Of a stretch of DNA of 64,000 nt, positions 42,094-50,683 are shown piece after piece. The first letter of the stretch is position 1. The number at the start of each line of letters is the position of its first letter. The translations under genes and the position numbers were made by a program. Below the pieces are notes generated by a model. The model made no database searches and was not told where the DNA came from. It saw only the letters and a list, made by a program, of their open reading frames with translations. The stretch spans positions 1,054,001-1,118,000 of the forward strand of contig NZ_JAUSZM010000003.1 of the NCBI RefSeq assembly GCF_030817655.1. The letters run 5' to 3'. Origin of the DNA: Streptomyces sp. V4I2 (GTDB lineage: Bacteria; Actinomycetota; Actinomycetes; Streptomycetales; Streptomycetaceae).

Positions 42094-44334
42094 TCAGTGA
42101 GTACCCGTGGCCCGCTGCTGCCGCAGCACCGCCACCCGCCGGTACAGCTCGACGGCCTCCGCGCCCCGCCCGAGCTGTTCCAGGCAGTGCGCCTCGTCGT
42201 TGCGGCTGGCGAGGGTGTCCGGGTGGTCGGCGCCGAGGACGCGCTCGCGGGCGGCGGCCACCTGGCGGTACTCGGTGAGCGCGTCCGCCCAGCGGCCCAG
42301 CCAGCCGAGGCCGACGGCGACCTCGCGGCGGCTGACCAGAGTGTCCGGGTGGTCGGGGCCGAGGACACGCTCGCGGATCGCGCACACGTCGCGGGACTCG
42401 GCAAGGGCCTCCTCCCAGCGGCTGAGGCGGCCCAGGTTGACGCCGAGGCCGTGGCGGGCGCGGAGGGTCTCGGGGTGGGCGGGGCCGTGCACGCGGGTGC
42501 GGTCGTCGATGAGGTCGCGGTAGAGCTGGAGGGCCTCCGTGCTGCGGCCGAGGCGGCCGAGGCTGATGCCGATCTCGTAGCGCGCGGCGAGGGTGTCGGC
42601 GTGGTCGGGACCGAGGGCCTGCGCGCGGGCCTCGGCGACCTCGCGGTAGGTCTGCAGGGCCTCCGGCCAGCGGCCCAACTGGCCCAGCGCGTAGGCGACC
42701 TCGTAGCGGGTGACCAGGGTGTCGGGGTGGTGGGGGCCGAGCACGCGGGCGCGGGCGGCCGCCACCTCACAGGCCATGCGGTACGAGTCCTCCAGGCGGC
42801 CGAGCCTGCTGAGGTTGAAGGCGAGGTTGTGGCGGCAGCGCAGCGTGTCGGGGTGGTCGGCGCCCATGGTGCGCTCGCGGGCGGCGAGGACGGAGTTGTA
42901 GACCTGGTGGGCGTCGAAGTGGCGGCCCAACTGGCCCAGGACGTAGGCCATTTCCTGGCGGGCGGCGAGGGTGTCGGGGTGGTCGGGGCCGAGCGCGATG
43001 CTTCTGGCCCGGGTGACGTGCTTGTACTCGCGCAGGGCGTCGGCGGCGCGGCCGGTGCGGCTGAGGGTGAAGGCGACCTCGTAGCGGCTGGCGAGGGTGT
43101 CGGGGTGGTCGGGGCCGAGCAGGTGCTCGCGTTCGGCGGCGACCGCGCGGTGCACCTCGCCGGCCTCGGCCCAACGGCCCAGCCGCCCCAGACTGAGCCC
43201 GGCGTTGTGCCGTCCGGCCAGTGCGGTGACCGCCTCCACGGACGGGGTGGGCACCTCGGCCGGCACGGGCTCCTCGGCCCGGCCCGTGAGAGAGCGCGGG
43301 ATCCACTCGCCGGTCAGGCCCGCTCCGGCGTCCGGGGGCGTGGTGCCGAGGCCGGCGCCGGTGGCCTTGTGGCCGGTGGTCATGCCGCGGGTCCAGGACG
43401 GCAGGCGCACCTCGCGGGGCGGTACGGGCTCGGGCGGGCGCAGGTCCGGCTGCGGGGTGACGACGGTCGGGACGTACGTCGGGGTGGACCGGCCCGCCGT
43501 GATCCGGCGACCCAACTCCCTGGCGTCGTGCGGGCGTTGCTCCGGCTCCTTGGCCAGCAGGTCGAGGATGACCTGCTCCAGGTAGGCGGGCAGCTCGGAG
43601 CGGTGGCTGCGCGGCGGGCGGGGCGGTGTGTCACGGTGGCCGATGAGGATGGCCCAGGCGTCGTCGAGGTCGAAGGGCGGCGCCCCGGTGGCGATCTCGT
43701 ACAGCACGCAGCCCAGCGAGTACAGGTCGCTGCGCTGGTCGACCTCCGAGCCGCCGATCTGCTCCGGGGACATGTAGTGCGGGGTGCCCATCGCGATGCC
43801 GGTGCCGGTCAGCCGGGAGGTGAAGCCGATGTCCGCGCCGAGGCGGGCGATGCCGAAGTCACAGATCTTCACCGTGCCGTCGGTGAGCCGCATGATGTTC
43901 GCCGGTTTCAGGTCGCGGTGCACGATGCCCTGCCGGTGCGTGTACGCGAGGGCGGCGGCGACCTGGTCCGCGATGTCCACGACGTCCGCCACGGGCAGCG
44001 GGTGCTGCTGGTTGTCCTCCAGGAGCTGGCTGAGGTTGCGGCCCTCCAGGAGTTCCATGACCAGGTAGAGGACGCCGTCGTACTCGCCGAAGTCGTGGAC
44101 GACGGTCACGCCACGGTGCTGGAGGGCGGCGGCCACCCGGGCCTCACGCCGGAACCGCTCTCTCAGGACCCGGGTGAAGGCCTGGTCGTGCTGCGCGCCC
44201 AGCGGTTTGAGGCACTTCACGGCGACATGCCGCCCCAGCGACTCGTCCCGCGCCCGCCAGACCTCGCCCATGCCACCGCGCCCGATCAGATCGAGCAGCC
44301 GGTACCGGCCCTGGATAAGCCTGCTGTCCCCCAT
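42094..44334 (-). CDS. Soluble Ser/Thr protein kinase with kinesin-light-chain-type TPR array
   Basis: The 746-residue protein starts with a Hanks-type kinase domain (about 9-270): GRGGMGEVW (P-loop), VAVKCLK (Lys), HRDLKPANIM (catalytic loop), DFGIARLG and MSPEQIGG (P+1 loop). A proline-rich linker follows. From about residue 375, nine 42-residue repeats of the form LGRW-EAL---R-V--AR-RVLGPDHPDTL, eight full and one partial, run to the C-terminus. There is no transmembrane segment, unlike PknB-type kinases, so it acts in the cytosol and the TPRs probably bind a partner or substrate. ATG 44334 has GGAG directly against it, an unusual spacing. Confidence 0.9.
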   Translation of the reverse strand: MGDSRLIQGRYRLLDLIGRGGMGEVWRARDESLGRHVAVKCLKPLGAQHDQAFTRVLRERFRREARVAAALQHRGVTVVHDFGEYDGVLYLVMELLEGRNLSQLLEDNQQHPLPVADVVDIADQVAAALAYTHRQGIVHRDLKPANIMRLTDGTVKICDFGIARLGADIGFTSRLTGTGIAMGTPHYMSPEQIGGSEVDQRSDLYSLGCVLYEIATGAPPFDLDDAWAILIGHRDTPPRPPRSHRSELPAYLEQVILDLLAKEPEQRPHDARELGRRITAGRSTPTYVPTVVTPQPDLRPPEPVPPREVRLPSWTRGMTTGHKATGAGLGTTPPDAGAGLTGEWIPRSLTGRAEEPVPAEVPTPSVEAVTALAGRHNAGLSLGRLGRWAEAGEVHRAVAAEREHLLGPDHPDTLASRYEVAFTLSRTGRAADALREYKHVTRARSIALGPDHPDTLAARQEMAYVLGQLGRHFDAHQVYNSVLAARERTMGADHPDTLRCRHNLAFNLSRLGRLEDSYRMACEVAAARARVLGPHHPDTLVTRYEVAYALGQLGRWPEALQTYREVAEARAQALGPDHADTLAARYEIGISLGRLGRSTEALQLYRDLIDDRTRVHGPAHPETLRARHGLGVNLGRLSRWEEALAESRDVCAIRERVLGPDHPDTLVSRREVAVGLGWLGRWADALTEYRQVAAARERVLGADHPDTLASRNDEAHCLEQLGRGAEAVELYRRVAVLRQQRATGTH

Positions 44335-44403
44335 CTCCTGCGACCGCCCCCGTCGTCACCGCGTCCCGCCCTCCCCTGGCATGTCCAGTATGGCGAGCCT
44401 TCG

Positions 44404-45255
44404 TCAGAGTTTGTACGGTGCCGGGCGGGAGCCCGGGCCGAGGCGGGCCATGGCCCTCAGGATGTGTTTGGGCGGGAGTTGCCAGCGCAGACGTGCGGGG
44501 ATGCAGCGCAGCAGGGTGCCCGTGGCACGCAACTGGCGGGTGACGGTGGAAGGTTCCGGGGCCGGTCTGCCGTACAGCTCGTGGGCGTACGGCGGCAGGG
44601 CGGCGTACGCCAGATGCGCCACACGCCGCCACAGCACCTCGCGCGCCGGGATGAGAAGGGGGTGCGCCGGAGGGCGGAGGAGGAAGTCGTCCACCGCGCG
44701 TGCCTCTTCTGCGACGGCGAGTTCGGGCCGCACCTTCTCGAAGTAGGCGTTCATCTGTGCCTGGCTGGCCGGTACGGCGTCCGGGTCGAGACCCACCAGG
44801 CGGGCGCTGACCCGGTGTTCGGCTATGTAACGGTCGGCCTGCGCGTCGGTGAGCGGGATTCCGGAGCGGCGTCCGACATGCAGATACGAGTCGATCTCGG
44901 CGCAGTGCACCCACAGCAGCAGCTCGGGTTCGTCGACGCCGTAGCGTTCGCCGGTGTCGGGGTCGGTCGCCCCCAGCTTGCTGTGGATCTTGCGGACGCG
45001 GGCGCCCGCGTTCTCGGCGGCCTCGGTGGTGCCGTACGTCGTGGTACCGACGAAGGTGGCGGTGCGGAACAGCCGGCCCCAGGCGTCGTTCCCGAAGTCG
45101 GAGTTCTGCGTGACGCCCCGGACCGCGCGCGGGTGCAGGGCCTGGAGGTAGAGGGCGCGGACACCGGCGACCCACATCATCGGATCACTGTGGACCTGCC
45201 AGGTCACCGAGTCGGGACCGAACAGGCCCGGGTCACCTGCCTGGGGATCCGCCAT
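44404..45255 (-). CDS. Oxygenase MpaB family protein (DUF2236)
   Basis: The 283-residue protein begins DPGLFGPDSVTWQVHSDPMMWVAGVRALYLQALHPRAV, typical of the DUF2236 family to which the latex-clearing protein and MpaB oxygenases belong. His42-equivalent in LHPRAV, RTATFVGTTTYG and LLWVHCAEIDSYL (His in a helix) would supply the haem or metal environment. The substrate is unknown. ATG 45255 is preceded by TACACT at the -10 position for a leaderless transcript; an upstream GTG at 45288 is less likely. Confidence 0.8.
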   Translation of the reverse strand: MADPQAGDPGLFGPDSVTWQVHSDPMMWVAGVRALYLQALHPRAVRGVTQNSDFGNDAWGRLFRTATFVGTTTYGTTEAAENAGARVRKIHSKLGATDPDTGERYGVDEPELLLWVHCAEIDSYLHVGRRSGIPLTDAQADRYIAEHRVSARLVGLDPDAVPASQAQMNAYFEKVRPELAVAEEARAVDDFLLRPPAHPLLIPAREVLWRRVAHLAYAALPPYAHELYGRPAPEPSTVTRQLRATGTLLRCIPARLRWQLPPKHILRAMARLGPGSRPAPYKL

Positions 45256-45310
45256 GTCGACAGTGTAACTATGATCGCAAATTGACACCGACTGCCGTTA
45301 CTGCTCTGCA

Positions 45311-45906
45311 TTAGGCGTTTTCCAACCTCAACGTGAGCAGCTCAGGTGCCGTGTGAGGGGTGGCCAGGACGAGGCAGGTGATGCGGGTGGTGGAGCAGCG
45401 CAGCTTGCGTATGAGCCGCCATGCCTTGAGGGCGGCCGCCCGGGTCGTCCGGCGACGGGCGACGGGCGTTCGCGATGATCACCGCCACCTGGCCCTCGTG
45501 GCCGGGTCCTCGAAACCCGGCGTGCTGACCGAGAAGAACCCGACCACGAACCCCGCGAGCACCAGGCCGCTGGCGGCCCGCCCGACACCGCGCGGATCGT
45601 CCCTGAGCCGACGCGCAGCCAGCAGCCGGCAGCATGGCCGGGCGGATGGCGCGGCGGCCCACGATCCGGCCCAGCGCCGTCGCCCGTGGTCGTCCAGATA
45701 TAGCCCAGGACCGCGATGAACAGCACAGGCGGATCTCGCGGATGCGGCGCGGGTTGGCCTGCTGGGCCACGCCCAGGGGCGAGGTGGCCACCTGGCGCAG
45801 CATGGTCACCGCGCTGAAGGTGCTCAGCGGGGTGACGGCCAGTACCACCGCCGCGAGCCCCAGCAGTCCCACCCACACCTTCCAGCCCAGGGAGCGTCTG
45901 ACGACC
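45311..45906 (-). pseudogene. FtsX-like ABC transporter permease, C-terminal fragment with several frameshifts
   Basis: Three frames carry successive pieces of one membrane protein. First comes KVWVGLLGLAAVVLAVTPLS and SPLGVAQQANPRRIREIR in one frame, then LFIAVLGYIWTTTGDGA in a second, GRIVGRRAIRPAMLPAAG in the first again, LAGFVVGFFSVSTPGFEDPA in a third, and finally ELLTLRLENA before the stop at 45311. This order fits the FtsX/MacB-type permeases common in Streptomyces. At least three frameshifts and the missing N-terminal half make it non-functional. No partner ATPase gene remains. Confidence 0.75.
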
Positions 45907-45996
45907 GCTCACGCGCTGTGGGACCTGCTGAGCGCGCACCGGGAAGACCTGCTGACCGAGCGATTCCTGACCACCCTGATGATCGCCTGGGCCTGA
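45907..45996 (+). pseudogene. Unidentified 3' gene remnant
   Basis: An open stretch ending at the TGA at 45994-45996 reads LTTAHALWDLLSAHREDLL and TERFLTTLMIAWA, with good amphipathic pattern and codon bias but no start. It begins where the permease fragment ends, suggesting a deletion junction near 45906. I do not recognise the parent gene. Confidence 0.3.
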
Positions 45997-46009
45997 GGCC
46001 GGCCGCGCT

Positions 46010-46612
46010 TCAGCGAGGCAGGAGGACGTCGACCTGCCTCCGGATGTCCTGCACGATCTCCTCGACGCTCAAGGCGATGTTCACGCTCGCCGCCGTGCTG
46101 AGGAACATCACGGCGGACACGATGTGTGCCAGCGTCGCCGCGTCGCCCTCCGTGACCCGCTCGTCTCGGCGCAGCGCGGCGGCGATGGCCTCCTCGGCCT
46201 GCGCGACGATGGCGAGTGCCGCGCCGTGGCGGGGCTCCTCGGGGTCGCCGAAGACCATCTCTCGCAGGTAGGTACGTCCGTTGTCGATCTGGGTGCGGTT
46301 GCACTCCACGATCGGCCGGACGATCGCCATCACCGCGTCCAGCACGCCTGGGGTGGCCTCGGCGTCCGCCCGGCCCTGCTCGAGTGCTTCGGCGTACTTG
46401 GCGTTCTGCACAAGCAGGAGGAGTTCGCCTTTGGTCTTGGCATAAAGGAACAGGGTCCCGGTGCCGATGTCGGCCTTGTCGGCGATCTGCTGGGTCGTGA
46501 CCTCGTCGACGCCGTGTTCGGCGAACAGCTCAGTGGCGGCAGCGACAATGCGGTCGAATTTCTCCTGCTTGTTCCGCTCGCGCCGTCCGACCGGCTGGGA
46601 GGCGACAGACAT
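46010..46612 (-). CDS. TetR-family regulator, first paralogue
   Basis: The 200-residue repressor has a standard TetR HTH (RIVAAATELFAEHGVDEVTTQQIADKADIGTGTLFLYAKTKGELL in outline, about residues 19-62) and a helical ligand-binding domain. It is clearly related to the TetR at 51829: both have GRRER-KQ, TTQQIA, LLxxVQNxKxA, VVEC/IVEC and NGRTYL-E-VFGDP-EP. GGAGG eight bases upstream supports ATG 46612. It is divergent from an SDR gene across a perfect 30-bp palindrome and probably represses both. Confidence 0.9.
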   Translation of the reverse strand: MSVASQPVGRRERNKQEKFDRIVAAATELFAEHGVDEVTTQQIADKADIGTGTLFLYAKTKGELLLLVQNAKYAEALEQGRADAEATPGVLDAVMAIVRPIVECNRTQIDNGRTYLREMVFGDPEEPRHGAALAIVAQAEEAIAAALRRDERVTEGDAATLAHIVSAVMFLSTAASVNIALSVEEIVQDIRRQVDVLLPR

Positions 46613-46637
46613 GGCGGTGTCCTCCAGGAATAGATTC

Positions 46638-46667
46638 TGACTGCAATCAGTTATGATTGCAGTCAGT
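46638..46667. promoter_or_regulatory. Perfect 30-bp TetR operator
   Basis: Arms CTGACTGCAATCA and TGATTGCAGTCAG are exact complements around the spacer GTTA. The element begins 25 bp upstream of the TetR start. Its geometry (13-4-13) matches the operator at 51776. Confidence 0.85.
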
Positions 46668-46778
46668 ACCGTGTGGGCTCGAATGTGGCTCCGCTCATTC
46701 TCCCATGGCGGGGCGAGGAGTCATTGCTCCATCCGTGCACAGCCACGCACCTCACATCCCCTTGGAAAGAAGGAACCA

Positions 46779-47492
46779 ATGCCCTCTCTCGATGGAGCAG
46801 TCGTCCTCGTCACCGGCGCCAATGGCGGCATCGGCACCCACTTCGTCCACGACGCCCTGGCTCGCGGCGCCGTCAAGGTCTACGCCACCGCCCGTTCCCC
46901 CCGCGCCTGGGACGATGACCGCATCGTCCCCCTGACCCTTGACGTCACCGACCGCGCGTCGATCGACGCAGCCGTCGCCGCCGCGGCGGATGTGACTGTG
47001 CTCGTGAACAACGCGGGCGTCACCCCGCCGAGCGCGAGCCTGCTGGACGTCACCGAGGCGGACATCCGGGCGAACATGGAGACGAACTTCTTCGGACCGG
47101 TCTTCCTCGCCCGCGCCTTCGCACCGGTCCTCGCCGCCAAGAAGGGGTCAATCCTCATCGACGTGCACTCCGTTGCCAGCTGGTATGCCTTCGGCGGCGC
47201 CTACAGCGCGTCCAAGGCCGCACTGTGGTCGGCCACCAACTCGCTGCGCATCGAGTTCGCACCCATGGGCGTCCACGTGACGGGTGTGCACATGGGTTAC
47301 GTCGACACCGATATGGCCGCGCACGCTGACGGACCCAAGATGCTGCCGACGCAGCTGGTGACGACGGTCTACGACGCCGTCGAGGCCGGAGAATACGAGG
47401 TCCTGGCCGACGAGTTGACCAAGGGGGTCAAGGCGGCTCTGAGCGGCCCGGTCGAGGCGCTTTACCCGGACCTGCACAGCACGAACGCCTGA
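46779..47492 (+). CDS. Short-chain dehydrogenase/reductase
   Basis: The 237-residue SDR has TGANGGIG (cofactor glycines), NNAGVTPP, HSVASW with the catalytic Ser and YSASK with the Tyr-Lys pair. Arg after strand 2 (TARSPRAW) suggests NADP(H). AAGGAA upstream supports ATG 46779. It is controlled, by position, by the divergent TetR at 46612. The substrate is unknown. Confidence 0.9.
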   Translation: MPSLDGAVVLVTGANGGIGTHFVHDALARGAVKVYATARSPRAWDDDRIVPLTLDVTDRASIDAAVAAAADVTVLVNNAGVTPPSASLLDVTEADIRANMETNFFGPVFLARAFAPVLAAKKGSILIDVHSVASWYAFGGAYSASKAALWSATNSLRIEFAPMGVHVTGVHMGYVDTDMAAHADGPKMLPTQLVTTVYDAVEAGEYEVLADELTKGVKAALSGPVEALYPDLHSTNA

Positions 47493-47586
47493 GCTTGTTC
47501 TTCGGTCCCGACGTGATCTCTTCACGCCGGGGCCCCGTGATCCATCGCGTTCGAACGGTTGGCCGGCGTCGAAGAGGCGTGCACCG

Positions 47587-47835
47587 TCACGGTCGTCGAG
47601 CCGCCGATGATGTCGGCGGTCGACCCATCAGCAGCCCGACCAGCAGCGCGGCACCACCGTGATGACAGACCATCGCGGCTGTCGGCCACGGGCTCAGGCG
47701 GTGCCAGGCGCCGCGAGTTCGGCCCGGTCGGTGTCGGTGAACTCGGCCATGGACGTGCTCGGCGAGCACTTCGTCGAGCACGTCCATGTAGTTCGTCCAG
47801 CGACCGCCAGGGCACTGCCCCGAACGCCACCCGCA
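47587..47835 (-). pseudogene. Haloacid dehalogenase type II remnant
   Basis: Shifting frames give consecutive pieces of a HAD hydrolase of the 2-haloacid dehalogenase type: PWRSLDELH, then YMDVLDEVLAEH, then MAEFTDTDRAELAA, then AWHRLSPW and GGAALLVGLL. The order and the AWHRL-PWP pattern match the cap and core of that family. Neither the N-terminal nucleophile Asp motif nor the C-terminal third is present. The wider stretch 47493-47960 holds no intact gene. Confidence 0.55.
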
Positions 47836-47960
47836 GTAGTGTCGGCGGGTACGGGCTGCGCCGCTGGGGGGTGAGTCCTGGCCGATCGGCCTGTGCCCCG
47901 AAGCGGCAAACGAGCACGGCCGCGGCATCCGCTGCGTCCGTGCTCGCTTTCTGATGGGTG

Positions 47961-48791
47961 TCAGCGTTGCTGGTTGGCGATGCCGATGTGGTGCCCGAGA
48001 CGGTATTCGAAGTCGATGCCGGCCTGCTCGGCGATGGCCTGCGTACCGGCGGCGCGGGCGAGGAACCCGGGGAGAGTGAGGGAGTGGGCGAACTCGCCGT
48101 AGGCGGCGACCAGATCCGCGTCCGGGGGCAGGGTGGCCCGGTTGATCTGAGCTTTGGCCGAGGCGAGTGAGGTGCGGTCGAAGGAGGCGAGCCGGGCGGC
48201 GACGGTGCCGACGAAGGCGTCGAGTTCGCTGTCGGGGAGGGCGCGGGTGACCCAGCCCCAACGCTCGGCGGTGTCGGCGTCGTAGTCGTCGCTGGTGAGG
48301 ATGGCTTCCAGGGCGCGGTCGCGTCCGATGGCGCGAGGGAGGCGTTCGGTGCCGCCACCGCCGGGAAGCAGTCCGCTGCCGACCTCGGGCTGTCCGAAGA
48401 TCGCCTTCTCACGACTGGCGTAGCGCAGATCGAGGGCGAGGGCGAGCTCGTTCCCGCCGCCGCGGGTGCGTCCCCGGATGGCCGCGATGGTGATGTAGGG
48501 CGCTTTGGAGAGTTCCAGGACCAGATTCGTCCATGCCGGCACCGCGTCCGGGTCCTCGGGGGCGGGGAAGTCGGCGGCGGCGGCCAGGTCGAAGTGGTTG
48601 TAGAAGAAGTCGGGGGTGGCGCTGTCGAACACCACGACCTGGATGTCCGGGTCGGTGGCCAGTTCCTCGACGATCTCGATGAGGCGCAGGACGGTCTCGC
48701 CGACGATGAGGTTGACAGGCGGGTTGGCGAAGGTGATCTTCGCGATCTGCGGTGAGGTGCGCTCGTAATGGATGGTGCTGCGCTCGCTCAT
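47961..48791 (-). CDS. Enoyl-CoA hydratase/isomerase-family protein
   Basis: The 276-residue crotonase-fold protein has ITFANPPVNLI, FDSATPDFFYNHFDLAAA (first oxyanion segment), IRGRTRGGGNELALALDLRYA (second) and FGQPEVGSGLLPGGGGTERLPR. Glu in GQPEVG occupies a catalytic position. AGGAG upstream supports ATG 48791. It is the last gene of the leftward group that starts at 51679, 136 bp after the EthD-like gene, so it may also have its own promoter. Confidence 0.85.
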   Translation of the reverse strand: MSERSTIHYERTSPQIAKITFANPPVNLIVGETVLRLIEIVEELATDPDIQVVVFDSATPDFFYNHFDLAAAADFPAPEDPDAVPAWTNLVLELSKAPYITIAAIRGRTRGGGNELALALDLRYASREKAIFGQPEVGSGLLPGGGGTERLPRAIGRDRALEAILTSDDYDADTAERWGWVTRALPDSELDAFVGTVAARLASFDRTSLASAKAQINRATLPPDADLVAAYGEFAHSLTLPGFLARAAGTQAIAEQAGIDFEYRLGHHIGIANQQR

Positions 48792-48927
48792 GGCTGGCTC
48801 CTGGCTACGGATACGGATTCGGACGCGTGAGGGGTGTCAGACGGCGACGGGGGCGCGAGAGGGCCAGGAAGCGTGGGGCGGATGAATTGCTGAGTAGATC
48901 CGGCGGTCCGCTTCTCGCCTGCGCCGC

Positions 48928-49734
48928 TCACTCCTCGTAGTGCGGGAGGATGCCGCCGTTCTTGACGTAGGTGAGGGCGGCGGTGACGTCATAGGCGTGG
49001 ATCGCGGAGACCTGCGGTGCCAGCCGGTTGGACAGGTCCTGGATCACCTGGCCGGTGAAGAAGGCGTTCCGTGCCTCTGTGTCGGTGAACCCGAGGATGA
49101 GGGAGGCGTGGAAGTGCTGGTCGTGGGGGTTGTCGTGGGCGACATTCGGGGTGTCCCAGAGCTTTTCGGGCCAGGGCAGGAAGGTCTGCGTGCGCAGTTC
49201 CTTCAGCACTCCGGTGCCGGCGAGCGCGGGGGCGAGCTGCTCGTTGACGAACTTCCGGAAGTCGCCGGCGCCGACCCCGTCTCTGCGGCGCAGGTAGACG
49301 AGAGTGCGGGCACCGACCGTCTGTCCGGGGCCTGCGACGTCGTACCAGCGGGATGAGTTCGGCGGGCCGGCGTAGAGCAGGGTGCGGCGGAACACGTTGA
49401 TCTCGTCGGCGTAGGCCAGCTTCGTCTGCTTGCGCCCTTTCAGGGGTGCGAGCGCCGATTGGAAGGTGACTTCCGCGACGCCGTCGATCTTCCGGTCGGC
49501 GGGGATCGCGGTCTGGACCCCGTCGGTGGTCGGCCACCGGCCCGGGTTGTGCTCGGCGAGGTGGATCTGCCGGTACTCCTCCAGGCCCGGGGTGGCGGAG
49601 ATGATCCCTGAGTGCGGGCCCTTCCAGTGGTCCATGCCGGTCTGGCGGGGCTGGTCGGTGCGCACCCACAGCAGGATCGAGGAGGTGAGGTGCTTCTTCA
49701 CGTCCAGGGGTGCGACGGCCGGTGACGTGCTCAT
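48928..49734 (-). CDS. EthD-like dimeric alpha/beta-barrel protein (tentative)
   Basis: The 268-residue soluble protein seems to hold two ferredoxin-like halves: MDHWKGPHSGIISATPGLEEYRQIHLAEHN in the first and VYLRRRDGVGAGDFRKFVNEQLAPALAGTG in the second. The W-K-PHS/H and EYRQ pattern recalls EthD/Dabb-type stress and cofactor-free oxygenase folds. No exact family name is certain. GAAGGG upstream supports ATG 49734. It is 33 bp downstream of the hydrolase gene and surely in the same operon. Confidence 0.55.
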   Translation of the reverse strand: MSTSPAVAPLDVKKHLTSSILLWVRTDQPRQTGMDHWKGPHSGIISATPGLEEYRQIHLAEHNPGRWPTTDGVQTAIPADRKIDGVAEVTFQSALAPLKGRKQTKLAYADEINVFRRTLLYAGPPNSSRWYDVAGPGQTVGARTLVYLRRRDGVGAGDFRKFVNEQLAPALAGTGVLKELRTQTFLPWPEKLWDTPNVAHDNPHDQHFHASLILGFTDTEARNAFFTGQVIQDLSNRLAPQVSAIHAYDVTAALTYVKNGGILPHYEE

Positions 49735-49767
49735 GGTGTTGCCCTTCTCTTCCTGGTCAGGTGGTGG

Positions 49768-50634
49768 TCATCGGGCCAGGAACTCGACCGCTACGGGGGC
49801 GAACTCCTGGTGGTACTGGAAGATGCCGCCGTGCCCGGAGTCGGGGTACATGACCAGCTCACTGCCCTTGATGCGCCGGTGCAGGTCCTCCGACAGGACC
49901 GACGGCACCATACGGTCGTTGTCGCCGTTGGCGATCAGCGTGGGGTGGGTGATCTTCGACAGGTCGTCGGGGGCGGAGAGCCCCCACTTCTTGATCGCCT
50001 TCAGCTGTGTCTGGAACGCCTTGACCTTGATCTCCGCGTCGCGGTCGACCGTGCGCTCCTTGAGCCGGTTGACGAACGCGCGCGCGGCGGCCTTGCCGGT
50101 GGCGTTGCGGTTGAAGAACAGGAACTCCTTGGGGTCCGAGCGGGTCACGGTGGCGCGCAGCGTGTCCCAGTACGTGGTGGCCACAACCTTCTCGATGTCC
50201 TTGCCGCCCTTGGGGCCGGTGCCGGTGAGGACGAGCTTGCGGACGAGCTCGGGGTGCTTCACCACCAGGGCCTGGGCGACCATGCCGCCGAGGGAGAAGG
50301 AGAAGATGTCGATCTTGTCGTACCCGAGCGCCTTGATGAAGGTGTAGGCGTCGTCGGCCATCGCCTCGACACTGTCCGGCACCTGGCCGGTGGAGGCCCC
50401 GACACCGCGGTTGTCGAAGGCGATGACGTGACGGCCCTTGGCGATGGGGTCGACGATGCGGGGGTCCCAGTTGTCCAGGGTCCCGGCGAGGTGGACGAAG
50501 AAGACGACGGGGATACCGCCCTTCGGTCCCAGCTCGCGGTAGGCGTAGGTGACGCCACCGGCGCTGACGGTGCGGGCCGGGGCCTTCGCGTAGGAGGTGA
50601 CGACGGCTTCGTTCGGGGTGCCGGTGCTGCTCAT
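49768..50634 (-). CDS. Alpha/beta hydrolase
   Basis: The 288-residue enzyme has FFVHLAGTLDNWD (oxyanion region with HLAG instead of HGxG), AFDNRGVGASTG, FSFSLGGMVAQAL with the nucleophile Ser and SGHGGIFQYHQEFAP with the catalytic His. It belongs to the group that includes haloperoxidase-like and ring-cleavage hydrolases. ATG 50634 is chosen because GAGGAGA stands eight bases upstream; the frame extends 29 codons further without homology. It follows the oxidoreductase gene by 49 bp. Confidence 0.85.
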   Translation of the reverse strand: MSSTGTPNEAVVTSYAKAPARTVSAGGVTYAYRELGPKGGIPVVFFVHLAGTLDNWDPRIVDPIAKGRHVIAFDNRGVGASTGQVPDSVEAMADDAYTFIKALGYDKIDIFSFSLGGMVAQALVVKHPELVRKLVLTGTGPKGGKDIEKVVATTYWDTLRATVTRSDPKEFLFFNRNATGKAAARAFVNRLKERTVDRDAEIKVKAFQTQLKAIKKWGLSAPDDLSKITHPTLIANGDNDRMVPSVLSEDLHRRIKGSELVMYPDSGHGGIFQYHQEFAPVAVEFLAR

Positions 50635-50683
50635 GACGGATTCTCCTCGTGTGTTTTGTGTCGCCCGTCGCGGTTGCGGCGGG

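Noticed and set aside
42097..45285. A 1,062-codon + strand frame opposite the kinase and MpaB genes
   Set aside because: It is the complement of the TPR repeats and shows an artificial repetitive sequence.
45328..45939. An intact 203-codon gene on the minus strand
   Set aside because: It is only one of three frames that alternately carry pieces of an FtsX-like permease, so it is part of a pseudogene.
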